DNA from: Pullichristensenella sp002068815
GTDB taxonomy: Bacteria; Bacillota; Clostridia; Christensenellales; Aristaeellaceae
Assembly (NCBI GenBank): GCA_040772885.1
Contig: JAXGXF010000014.1
Coordinates: forward strand, 1-56,285
Direction: 5' to 3'
Length of the DNA stretch: 56,285 bases
The position numbers were made by a program, and so were the translations under genes. Positions 33,101 to 39,968 of this stretch are shown here, piece by piece. The notes beneath the pieces were generated by a model. That model saw only the letters and a list, made by a program, of their open reading frames with translations, was not told where the DNA came from and did no database searches. Numbering within the stretch: position 1 is the first letter of the stretch; each line of letters starts with the position of its first letter.

Positions 33101-33350
33101 CCGTCGCGGACTGTCCGGACGCGATCTTCTGGTTCGTGTTGCCGTTTATGTAGTAGGCGGTCGTCGTCTTGAAGCTGATGCTCGCGCGCGAGCCGAGCTG
33201 CGACAGCTTCACGCGGATCATGCCGTTCGAGGCCGCCCGCGCGCCCGGCTCGAGCGCGGGGACGAGCGCGACCGCGAGCGCGATCGCGATCAGCGCCGCA
33301 AGCAGTTTTTTGAGCGCGGCGCCAAGGGGCTTCAATCTCGAATGCGACAT
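30102..33350 (-). CDS. Large SpoIID/LytB-domain protein with six SH3b-like domains
   Basis: A 1082-residue exported wall protein. A signal peptide (about 1-40) precedes a SpoIID domain (about 140-440) with VVAYEMSNSWPLEALKAQA (the lytic-transglycosylase Glu is E161) and the WGHGAGMSQRGA signature (403-414). Six SH3b-like domains (about 462-520, 540-600, 666-730, 803-866, 924-988, 1015-1080) are separated by three long Thr/Pro linkers. SpoIID removes denuded glycan during engulfment in Bacillus, but that protein is 343 residues without SH3 domains. This form is more likely a vegetative or general wall enzyme. The ribosome binding site is GGAGGACATCC. First gene of a three-gene operon. Confidence 0.9.
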   Translation of the reverse strand: MSHSRLKPLGAALKKLLAALIAIALAVALVPALEPGARAASNGMIRVKLSQLGSRASISFKTTTAYYINGNTNQKIASGQSATVSISGASLLLTVGGVSANLGSSFVLARGQSGLSGVQFTSPSLSNLFCGDLKFSISSSVILPVLNIYVEDYLLGVVAYEMSNSWPLEALKAQAVAARNYALRCKGSRSSSAYDVTDTSTDQVFKGYNSSYSRVAQAVKETAGMALYYGSALAACYYTASNGGQTESTKNIWGGSLAYSIVKDDPYDLQNASSTKKTASLRKDAIGLNASLVAALKSGMASQLSAKGLSASAGDIAITRIASIEPHTPVYAAPSRLFKKLKFTLDATSRNTAGQSVSATVSVDVDTYGALESWYSLGINTKDNETVWVEQTDSAFNIVFRRWGHGAGMSQRGAQVMANQGMGYSDILSFYYPGTSLKKLTLEDTTGSGLSSGGELPYEPIGQVRAIADAPVYQSASTGAAVLGTVPAGETVDVYGVETGWAFIGWGTLRGFAETSLFVIDAEPTAVPTPSAPGEGRMAVITMASETGRLYLRSGPSTETAAVTTVGHGDVVLAGAESGEWTAVTTADGKSGYIKTKYLVYQTPGATETPTPSPTATVPTETSTATPVPTETPTPSPSPTASPTPSPTPAATASPTATPSPTPDNSVYAQVKLSSSSSRLNLRKSASTSAAILAKLNNGSYVKVLSANSTWARVQTSSGVVGYVQVRYLKKMTPPATATPAPTATPAPTATPVPTATPVPTATPAPTATPAPTATPVPTATPAPTATPAPTATPAPTAGTDLYGKVKLSSSSSRLNLRKSASTSSAILAKLSNGNIVKVLSYNSTWAKVQTPSGVVGYVQIKYLVKVAAPATAPTAAPTSAPTTAPTTAPTTAPTSAPTTAPTTAPTAAPTPSPTPDMTEVEGDVFARVYVGGSGGTLNVRKGPSTDTASVTTVKHGSYVKVLAYDGEWAEILTSGGNRGYLKIKYLMLGEEPETAVASVSLPDPTETPPPSGGEIVYETYAATATEETPMRKQPDAGAAKLGTLPAGAELTVYAYNDDWAYAAFGPYKGFVLRIHLAKVIE
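30617..31150 (-). repeat. Minisatellite-like Thr/Pro linker repeats
   Basis: Two in-frame repetitive tracts. At 30617-30755 a 12-bp period encodes TAP-type tetrapeptides. At 30961-31148 about ten units of 18 bp encode TATPAP or TATPVP hexapeptides. Both lie in linkers between SH3b domains of the SpoIID protein and are prone to length change. Confidence 0.85.
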
Positions 33351-33461
33351 GGATGTCCTCCGAAATACTTTTGTAATAGAATCCGCCCGTGCGGGCGCAC
33401 TCGAGGTAGGTATTCGCCGCGGAGCGCATAAATCCTGCGCTATTTCATAAAAATTGCAACA

Positions 33462-33490
33462 TTTATAGAATTTTTGTCACAAATGCGCAA
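33462..33490 (-). promoter_or_regulatory. Promoter of the SpoIID operon
   Basis: Minus strand TTGCGC, 17 bases, TATAAA, giving a leader of about 105 bases. No sporulation-sigma motif was recognised. Confidence 0.5.
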
Positions 33491-33557
33491 CACCGGGCGG
33501 GCAAAAAAAGCCGCCCCCGTCAGCGTCGGAAGCGGATTTTGGAAAGGCAGCGGTCGA

Positions 33558-33728
33558 TCATTCCTCGTTGGGAGCATTGACCGGGCACACGCCCGCGCAG
33601 GCGCCGCAGGAAATGCACGCGTCCGCGTCGATGACGTACTTGCTCTCGCCTTCGGTGATCGCCGAAACCGGGCACTCCTCCACGCACGCGCCGCACGCGA
33701 TGCAATCATCGTTGATGAAATATGCCAT
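33558..33728 (-). CDS. 2[4Fe-4S] ferredoxin
   Basis: A 56-residue clostridial-type ferredoxin that carries electrons between oxidoreductases in the cytoplasm. Two CxxCxxCxxxCP motifs are complete: CIACGACVEECP (9-20) and CISCGACAGVCP (38-49), spaced as in the classical 55-residue protein. An AAGGAGGTG ribosome binding site lies 8 bases before the ATG. It has its own promoter with a TATAAT box and is divergent from the Cys-rich gene. It is short enough to be missed by length filters. Presence of such a ferredoxin fits an anaerobe. Confidence 0.95.
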   Translation of the reverse strand: MAYFINDDCIACGACVEECPVSAITEGESKYVIDADACISCGACAGVCPVNAPNEE

Positions 33729-33758
33729 GAATCACACCTCCTTTAATTCAACAGCGCC

Positions 33759-33787
33759 ATTATACAACGCATTCATGCAAAAAGCAA
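33759..33787 (-). promoter_or_regulatory. Sigma-A promoter of the ferredoxin gene
   Basis: Minus strand TTGCTT, 17 bases, TATAAT. Confidence 0.8.
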
Positions 33788-33796
33788 GAGAAACCG

Positions 33797-33826
33797 TTGA
33801 CTTTCATGCGGCGTATATGCTACGAT
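33797..33826 (+). promoter_or_regulatory. Promoter of the Cys-rich gene
   Basis: TTGACT, 18 bases, TACGAT. Its -35 lies only 9 bases from the divergent ferredoxin -35. Confidence 0.6.
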
Positions 33827-33848
33827 TTCCCGCGGGGGGAGGGGTCAT

Positions 33849-34310
33849 ATGGAGGCGGCGGTTCAAAGGGCATACCGGGAGATCGGCGGCCTGACGCCGC
33901 TTTTGGCGGACTGCGGCGCGCTCTGCGAAGCGGCCTGCTGCCTTCCGGACGCGGACGGGCAGGGCGGCGTATACCTGTTCCCGGGCGAGGAAAGGCTGCT
34001 CCCGGGGACGGACGACGGCTTCGCCCCGCTCCATATCTGCGAGGGAGCCTGCGACCGCGTTAGCCGGCCGCTCGGCTGCCGCATCTTCCCGCTTTCGCCC
34101 GTCAAAAAGGGCGCGGGCTGGACGATACGCATCGACCGCCGCGCCCGCGCGATGTGCCCGCTCTGCAAAAGCGGGCTGAAGGGGCTCGACCCCGCGTTCG
34201 TCCGCGCCGTTTCCCGCGCGATCCGGATCATCGCCGAGGAGCCGGAGGGCGAGGCGTTTTTGGAAAAATGGCAGGCGCTCGAGGACGGATTCCGCTCCGC
34301 GAGGCTCTGA
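33849..34310 (+). CDS. Cys-rich YkgJ-like protein, possible metal or Fe-S cluster binding
   Basis: A 153-residue cytoplasmic protein with at least eight Cys. The pattern is CGALCEAACC (22-31), then ICEGAC (63-68), then RPLGCRIFPL (73-82), then MCPLC (102-106). The RP--CR-FP motif after a CxxCC-like cluster resembles the YkgJ zinc- or iron-chelating family, but I cannot name the family with certainty. A GGGGGGAGGGG ribosome binding site precedes the ATG at 33849. It is convergent with the RlmI-like gene (2-base gap) and divergent from ferredoxin, hinting at redox or iron biology. Function is not assigned. Confidence 0.75.
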   Translation: MEAAVQRAYREIGGLTPLLADCGALCEAACCLPDADGQGGVYLFPGEERLLPGTDDGFAPLHICEGACDRVSRPLGCRIFPLSPVKKGAGWTIRIDRRARAMCPLCKSGLKGLDPAFVRAVSRAIRIIAEEPEGEAFLEKWQALEDGFRSARL

Positions 34311-34312
34311 TC

Positions 34313-35479
<1,167 letters not shown>

Positions 35480-35512
35480 GGTTTCTCTCCTGCGGTTGAA
35501 CTTTCCTATGCT

Positions 35513-35541
35513 ATTATGCCACATTTCGGCGCGCTTGTCGA
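35513..35541 (-). promoter_or_regulatory. Promoter of the RlmI-like gene
   Basis: Minus strand TCGACA, 17 bases, CATAAT. The -35 overlaps the divergent pseudouridine synthase -35 by 5 bases. Confidence 0.6.
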
Positions 35542-35563
35542 TTCCCGCGAAGCGTGGTATACT
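35535..35563 (+). promoter_or_regulatory. Promoter of the pseudouridine synthase gene
   Basis: TTGTCG, 17 bases, TATACT. The predicted transcription start (about 35570) is directly at the GTG start codon, so the message could be leaderless. Confidence 0.6.
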
Positions 35564-35570
35564 GGTACGG

Positions 35571-36287
35571 GTGATTTTTTTGGAAGAAAAGCGACTGAAC
35601 AAGTTCATCGCCGACAGCGGCCATTGCTCCCGGCGCGAGGCCGACCGGCTGATCGAGGAGGGGCGCGTGACGGTCGACGGGCGGCCGGGCGTGCTTGGGG
35701 ACAAGGTCGAAGACGGCATGGTCGTCGAGGTCGACGGGCGGCCGCTCAGCGGGCGCGGCGAGCGCGTGTACATCGCGCTCTACAAGCCGGTCGGCATCGT
35801 GTCGACCGCCGACCCGCGCGAGCCGTACAACGTGGTCTCGTACCTGAACTACCCGGTCCGCGTGTTCCCGGTCGGCAGGCTCGACCGGGACAGCGAGGGG
35901 CTTCTGCTCCTGACGAGCGACGGCGAGATCGTCAACCGCCTTTTGCGCGCCGCGGGCGGGCACGAGCGCGAGTACGAGGTCGAGGTCGACCGCCCGGTCA
36001 CGCGCGAGTTCCTCGAGAAGATGATGAAGGGCGTGCCGATCCTGGACACCGTGACGCTGCCCTGCCGCGCGCGCAGGACCGGCGACAAGTCGTTCAACAT
36101 CGTGCTGGTGCAGGGGCTGAACCGCCAGATCCGCAGGATGTGCGAGGCGCTCGGCTACAACGTCAAAAAACTCCGCCGCGTGCGAATCCTGGACATCCGG
36201 CTCGGCGACATGCAGCCCGGCCGGTGGCGCCTGCTGACCCCGCGGGAGATGCAGACCCTCGAAAGGGCCGGAATCGTTCGCAAATAG
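35571..36287 (+). CDS. RsuA/RluB-family rRNA pseudouridine synthase
   Basis: Isomerises uridine to pseudouridine in ribosomal RNA. The 238-residue protein has an N-terminal S4 RNA-binding domain (RLNKFIADSGHCSRREADRLI, about 9-60). The catalytic domain has the motif VGRLDRDSEGLLLLTSDG, whose second Asp (in RLDRDS) is the catalytic region, and GLNRQIRRM near the end. The start is uncertain: GTG at 35571 matches a leaderless transcript, and TTG at 35580 is the alternative. RsuA (16S) and RluB (23S) cannot be separated by eye; the Firmicutes homologue is usually called RluB. Confidence 0.9.
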   Translation: MIFLEEKRLNKFIADSGHCSRREADRLIEEGRVTVDGRPGVLGDKVEDGMVVEVDGRPLSGRGERVYIALYKPVGIVSTADPREPYNVVSYLNYPVRVFPVGRLDRDSEGLLLLTSDGEIVNRLLRAAGGHEREYEVEVDRPVTREFLEKMMKGVPILDTVTLPCRARRTGDKSFNIVLVQGLNRQIRRMCEALGYNVKKLRRVRILDIRLGDMQPGRWRLLTPREMQTLERAGIVRK

Positions 36288-36376
36288 ATCGGGATATGAC
36301 ACACTTTGTCCACACATGGCCGGTATAATCCCCCTAACGCCGAAAGGCGTCACCCTTCCCCCCTCTAAAAAGGAGA

Positions 36377-36417
36377 CCCCGGGAATGCCGACCCGGGGCC
36401 TTCGCATTTTTGGAATT
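36377..36417 (+). terminator. Terminator after the pseudouridine synthase
   Basis: Seven-base GC arms (36377-36383, 36392-36398) and a T run 14 bases later; spacing makes it a weak or composite terminator. Confidence 0.45.
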
Positions 36418-36431
36418 GTCCGCATCATCGC

Positions 36432-36456
36432 GTTGAAAAAACCGCAGTTTTTCAAC
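36432..36456 (-). terminator. AT-rich inverted repeat after the membrane-protein gene
   Basis: GTTGAAAAA (36432-36440) and TTTTTCAAC (36448-36456) just after the minus-strand stop at 36466. It is a plausible terminator. Confidence 0.5.
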
Positions 36457-36465
36457 ACAAAAGAT

Positions 36466-37086
36466 CTACTTCGGCGTCGGCGGATTGCAGTCCGGGCACG
36501 CGCCGAGCCCGGCCGCGATCGCCTCGCGGACGGTCAGCTGCTTTTTGTTGACCTGGTTTCCGCAGGTAGGGCCGGTGTGGAAGAGCTTCGCGCCCTTCTG
36601 CACGCTGTAGACGACCGTGTTGTATATCGCCTCGTTCTCCGCTTCCAGCGCCGCCCGCTGCGCGGCCTCCTCGGAGGGCGCGGTCTGCCCCTCCTGCAGC
36701 TTCGCGGCCTCGGCGGCCTCCTGCGCGATCAAAAGCTGCTCGATGTTCGAGAGCGCGGTCACGGCGTCGGACGCCGGCGCCCGGGTCGCGCTCGGAGGCG
36801 TGGCCGGGGTCGGGGGCACCGAGTTGAGCCGGGGCTTCGGGATCATCGGCAGGAAGAGGAGCATCATCGAGACGGCCGAGATCGCCGTCGCGAGCATGCG
36901 CCCGCGCAGCGGAAACGAGCCCGTGCGCCAGATGTAGAGCACCCCGACCGGCGGCACGAGCACGCACAGCGCGATCTTCAGCGCCGCGCGCCTGCCGCCC
37001 GGCGCGCGCTTCCCCGGCCGGACGATGTTCGGCGAATAGGCGCTCGTCGCGCTGCCCTCGTAGCGGCCGCCCTCGGTTGAAAGCAT
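36466..37086 (-). CDS. Two-helix membrane protein with C-terminal Cys/His module
   Basis: A 206-residue protein of unknown function. A basic N-terminal tail (1-36) is followed by two transmembrane helices (about 37-53 and 63-83). A Pro/Thr/Ala linker, an Ala/Glu-rich helix (about 108-150) and a single C-terminal module follow: KLFHTGPTCGNQ, then LTVREAIAAGLGACPDC. This module has the same His-Cys-CxxC plan as the three repeats of the protein at 15053-16087. An ACGGAGGAAACGC ribosome binding site precedes the ATG. It starts 12 bases after the TSCPD gene and is co-transcribed with it. Confidence 0.75.
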   Translation of the reverse strand: MLSTEGGRYEGSATSAYSPNIVRPGKRAPGGRRAALKIALCVLVPPVGVLYIWRTGSFPLRGRMLATAISAVSMMLLFLPMIPKPRLNSVPPTPATPPSATRAPASDAVTALSNIEQLLIAQEAAEAAKLQEGQTAPSEEAAQRAALEAENEAIYNTVVYSVQKGAKLFHTGPTCGNQVNKKQLTVREAIAAGLGACPDCNPPTPK

Positions 37087-37098
37087 GCGTTTCCTCCG

Positions 37099-37350
37099 TT
37101 ATCGAGAATTGTTCTTTTGGATGTCCTCCAGCGCGCGGGCGAGCTGGTCGGGGCAGGAGGTGCCGCTTCTGCACTGTATGCCCTTGAGCCTACAAATCAC
37201 GTCGTCGACCTTCATGCCCTCGACGAGCCGCGCGACGCCCTGTGCGTTCCCGGCGCAGCCGCCGATGAACTCCACGCGCCGGACAGTGTCCTCCGAAATC
37301 TCTATCTGAATCTGCCGGGAACAGGTCCCGCGCGTCTTGAAGCTGTGCAT
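37099..37350 (-). CDS. TSCPD-domain protein (NrdD-associated type)
   Basis: An 83-residue member of the TSCPD family, named for its terminal motif, here GTSCPDQLARAL. It has the conserved GGCAGNAQGVARLVEGM and IQCRSGTSCPDQ stretches and four Cys. The domain also occurs fused to ribonucleotide reductases, but the stand-alone protein has no settled function. The ATG at 37350 follows GGAGGGCGC; an upstream in-frame GTA/ATG extension to 37383 would reach into the promoter. It has a consensus promoter and precedes the Cys/His-module membrane protein. Confidence 0.88.
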   Translation of the reverse strand: MHSFKTRGTCSRQIQIEISEDTVRRVEFIGGCAGNAQGVARLVEGMKVDDVICRLKGIQCRSGTSCPDQLARALEDIQKNNSR

Positions 37351-37382
37351 TTCAGCGCCCTCCGTATCGGTGCATACGCCCA

Positions 37383-37411
37383 ATTATACCCGTCCGTCCC
37401 GATGCTGTCAA
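37383..37411 (-). promoter_or_regulatory. Consensus sigma-A promoter of the TSCPD operon
   Basis: Minus strand TTGACA, 17 bases, TATAAT, matching both hexamers perfectly. Confidence 0.9.
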
Positions 37412-37418
37412 GCGCGCG

Positions 37419-37453
37419 AAAAAACCGGGAGCCGACGTCCGCCGACTCCCGGA
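37419..37453 (-). terminator. Terminator of the ATP-grasp/KamA operon
   Basis: On the minus strand a hairpin (arms 37425-37433 and 37444-37452, one mismatch) is followed by six T residues. A near-identical hairpin without the T run lies at 37570-37598. Confidence 0.85.
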
Positions 37454-37598
37454 CAAGCGTTTTTCTCCGCCAACGCAAGCACTGGCTCCCGAAAAATGCG
37501 CGAAACCGACGTACACGCCGTCGGTTTCGATTCTACAGGCGGTTCTGCTCGCCTTTATCGACAGTCCGGCCGGGAGCCGACGTCCGCCGGCTCCCGGA
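37425..37598. repeat. Duplicated 29-base hairpin flanking an inverted repeat
   Basis: Two direct copies (37425-37453 and 37570-37598) differ by one base. Between them lies another inverted repeat (37504-37511 and 37517-37525 region, ACCGACG/CGTCGGT). The 218-base gap between TSCPD promoter and kamA contains no gene, only these elements. Confidence 0.8.
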
Positions 37599-37601
37599 TG
37601 G

Positions 37602-38684
37602 CTATTTCGGCTGCGGATACCGGTACGTCTCCCCCTTCCAGTTTTCGAGGAGCACCTCCCGGTCGTCCTTCTTGAGCACGTAGTCGTGCTGTATCGGGAT
37701 CTTCCCGCCGCCGTCCGGCGCGTCGATGACGAACTTCGGCACCGCGAAGCCGGAGATGCGCCCGGTCAGGCTCTTCAAGATCTCGACGCCCTCCTCGACG
37801 CGCGTGCGGAAGTGGCCGATGCCCTGGCTCAGATCGCACTGGTAGAGGTAGTAGGGGCGCACGCGCATCTTCACGAGCTTGAGAAGCAGCTCCCGCATGG
37901 TCTCCGCGTCATCGTTGATCCCGCGCAAGAGCACGCTCTGGTTGCCCAGCGGTATGCCCGCGTCGACGATCGCCTCGCACGCGCGCTTCGCCTCCGGCGT
38001 CACCTCGCGCGGGTGGTTGAAGTGCGTGTTGATCCAGATCGGGTGGTACTTGCGGAGCATCGAAAGCAGCTCCTCGTCCACGCGCATCGGGAGCACGACC
38101 GGCACCCTCGTGCCGATGCGGATCACCTCGACGTGCTCGATCGCGCGCACCGAGGACACGATGTGCTCGAGCTTCGCGGTCGACATCGTCAGCGGGTCGC
38201 CGCCCGAGATCAGCACGTCCCGAATCTCCGGGCGCGAGCGGATGTAGTCGAGCGCCCTTTGGAGCGCGCGCTCGGGGATGATTTTGTCCTCCTCGCCGAC
38301 GGCGCGGCGGCGCGTGCAGTGGCGGCAGTACATCGAGCACTGGAACGTGACGAGCAAGAGCACGCGGTCCGGGTAGCGGTGCACGACGAACGGCACGGGG
38401 CTGTCGTGCTCCTCGCCGAGCGGGTCGCCCATGTCGTCCTCGGAGGGGGTCAGTTCCCTCGGCGACGGCACGGCCTGCATGCGGATCGGGTCGTTCGGGT
38501 CGCTCGGGTCGATCAGCGACGCGTAGTAGGGGGTGATCGCCATCCGGAAGTGCTCGAGGCACTTGTCGATGTCCCCGCGCTCGGCTTCGTCGAGCGGGAT
38601 CACGCCCTTCAACTGCCCGGAGGTCGTGATGCGGTGCGAAAACTGCCATTTCCAGTCGTTCCAGCGTTCAGCGCGCTTTTCCAT
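37602..38684 (-). CDS. KamA-family radical SAM aminomutase (lysine 2,3-aminomutase-like)
   Basis: PLP- and SAM-dependent enzyme that would move an alpha-amino group to the beta position, converting L-lysine to beta-lysine. The 360-residue protein has the Fe-S motif CSMYCRHC (C116, C120, C123). Residues matching the Clostridium subterminale enzyme keep a constant offset of 9: D284 (YQCDLS), D321 (VIDAP) and the PLP Lys K328. Both lysine-binding Asp are therefore kept, which favours lysine over glutamate. It lacks the C-terminal zinc-binding tail of the 416-residue enzyme. The ATG at 38684 follows GGAGGGAG, 2 bases after the upstream ATP-grasp gene. Confidence 0.88.
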   Translation of the reverse strand: MEKRAERWNDWKWQFSHRITTSGQLKGVIPLDEAERGDIDKCLEHFRMAITPYYASLIDPSDPNDPIRMQAVPSPRELTPSEDDMGDPLGEEHDSPVPFVVHRYPDRVLLLVTFQCSMYCRHCTRRRAVGEEDKIIPERALQRALDYIRSRPEIRDVLISGGDPLTMSTAKLEHIVSSVRAIEHVEVIRIGTRVPVVLPMRVDEELLSMLRKYHPIWINTHFNHPREVTPEAKRACEAIVDAGIPLGNQSVLLRGINDDAETMRELLLKLVKMRVRPYYLYQCDLSQGIGHFRTRVEEGVEILKSLTGRISGFAVPKFVIDAPDGGGKIPIQHDYVLKKDDREVLLENWKGETYRYPQPK

Positions 38685-38686
38685 CG

Positions 38687-39784
38687 CTACAACTCCCTCC
38701 AATCAACGCTGCGCCCAAGGCGCTTCGCGGCCGCGTCGAGGACCCCGCGCACGAGCTCCCGATATCCGACGCCCGAAAACTGCGCCAGCATCGGATAATC
38801 GCTGTACCCCGGGGCGAGCCCGGGGAGCGGGTTGATTTCGATGAAGTACATTTTGCCGTCCGCGCCCATCCGGAAGTCGACGCGCGCGAAGTCTCGGCAG
38901 TTGAGCGCGTTGAACGCGCGCCGCGCCATGTCCGTGATCTCCCTCGTTTGCTCTTCGGTGAGGTTGGCCGGGCACTCGTAGCGCACGTAGCGCGTGTAGT
39001 CCTGCTTGACCGGGTAGCTGTAGACGGTGTGCGCCCCCTCGGTGGGCTGCCGGAACACGATCTCCATCGGCGGGAACACGCGCGCGGACGCGAAGTTTCC
39101 GAGGATTCCGACGGTGAACTCGCGGCCCTCGACGTACTCCTCGACGAGCATTTCGCCCTCGTAGAGCTCGTGGTTGCGCCTGAGTATCTCCGAGAGCGCC
39201 TTCCGGTCCTCGGCGATGCTGACCGCGCCGATGCCCTTGCTCGAGCCCTCGCAGTTCGGCTTTACGATGACCGGGAACGAAAGCGCCTTGGTCAGCCGGG
39301 TCTTTCCCGGCTCGACGACCTCATAGTGCGGCGTGCGGACGCGGTGCGTCCAGAGCACGCGCTTCGTGAGCGCCTTGTCGAGCGCGATGCACAGGGTCGT
39401 CGCGTCCGAGCCCGTGAAGGGGATGCCGAGCATCGAGAGGAGCGAGGGAACCTGCCCCTCGCGCCCGCGGCCGGAAAGCCCCTCGGCGATGTTGAACGCG
39501 ATGTCGGGACGCTCATGCGAAATAAGCCCCGGAAGCCCTTCGTCGGCTTCGAGCAGCGTGACCGACAGCCCGCCGCTCTCCAGCGCGTCGCGGATCGCGT
39601 GAACGGTGTCGATCTTGTCGTATTCCGCCTCGGCGTCCGGCGCCTTGGCTGCGATGCCTTTTTTCAAGTTGTAGAGTACGGCGACGGTGTGAATTGGGGG
39701 TGCCAGAGGAACCTCCGAATCGAGCTGCTCCATAGACATGCGCCTGCGGCTTTCTCTGTTATTTTGGAACCCGGGATTCGCCAT
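38687..39784 (-). CDS. D-Ala-D-Ala-ligase-like ATP-grasp ligase
   Basis: Predicted ATP-dependent carboxylate-amine ligase, up to 365 residues. The ATP-grasp core is intact: VIVKPNCEGSSKGIG (172-186), LVEEYVEGREFTVGI (213-227), ARVDF (300-304) and FIEINPLPG (314-322) with the metal-binding Glu and Asn. The N-terminal substrate loop lacks the GG-S-EHEVS motif of true Ddl enzymes, and the FNIAEGLSGRGREGQVPSLL loop replaces the usual HG-(x)-GEDG-IQ. A dipeptide other than D-Ala-D-Ala is therefore likely. The start is uncertain: ATG 39784 is only about 14 bases from the predicted transcript start, and ATG at 39739 or 39733 are alternatives. It is transcribed with kamA. Confidence 0.82.
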   Translation of the reverse strand: MANPGFQNNRESRRRMSMEQLDSEVPLAPPIHTVAVLYNLKKGIAAKAPDAEAEYDKIDTVHAIRDALESGGLSVTLLEADEGLPGLISHERPDIAFNIAEGLSGRGREGQVPSLLSMLGIPFTGSDATTLCIALDKALTKRVLWTHRVRTPHYEVVEPGKTRLTKALSFPVIVKPNCEGSSKGIGAVSIAEDRKALSEILRRNHELYEGEMLVEEYVEGREFTVGILGNFASARVFPPMEIVFRQPTEGAHTVYSYPVKQDYTRYVRYECPANLTEEQTREITDMARRAFNALNCRDFARVDFRMGADGKMYFIEINPLPGLAPGYSDYPMLAQFSGVGYRELVRGVLDAAAKRLGRSVDWREL

Positions 39785-39804
39785 TTCCCATCGGATCGAA
39801 TGAT

Positions 39805-39833
39805 ATTATATGTCCCCCGGGGCAGGATGTCAA
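39805..39833 (-). promoter_or_regulatory. Consensus sigma-A promoter of the ATP-grasp/KamA operon
   Basis: Minus strand TTGACA, 17 bases, TATAAT, a perfect match to both hexamers, suggesting strong constitutive expression. Confidence 0.9.
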
Positions 39834-39892
39834 CAGGAAAAAATGACGGTTTTTGCGGAGATTTCGCGACCCGGAATTTTGCCCGGGAAGGC

Positions 39893-39921
39893 TTGAAATC
39901 ACGCGTGTTTCGATGTATGAT
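39893..39921 (+). promoter_or_regulatory. Sigma-A promoter of galM-gltX
   Basis: TTGAAA, 17 bases, TATGAT, about 48 bases before the galM start. Confidence 0.7.
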
Positions 39922-39968
39922 AGGGGGTGGGACAGGGATTTGGAAGCAAGAAACGGGGAGGGTTGACC

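Larger units (their letters stand above)
36288..36465 (+). other. Intergenic region with hairpins, possible small RNA
   Basis: This 178-base gap holds no convincing gene. A TATAAT (36324-36329) without a good -35 is followed by an ACGCC-GAAA-GGCGT hairpin (36337-36350), then a stronger CCCCGGG/CCCGGGG hairpin (36377-36398) and a short T run (36412-36417). A further 9-bp inverted repeat (36432-36440, 36448-36456) probably serves the convergent gene. Confidence 0.4.

Noticed and set aside
36316..37080. Plus-strand open frame starting with ATG after the pseudouridine synthase
   Set aside because: It reads antisense through the two-helix membrane protein gene, which has a clear ribosome binding site, membrane helices and Cys/His module.
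38684..38702. TTG start of kamA at 38702
   Set aside because: The TTG is part of the TTGGAGGGAG ribosome binding site of the ATG at 38684.
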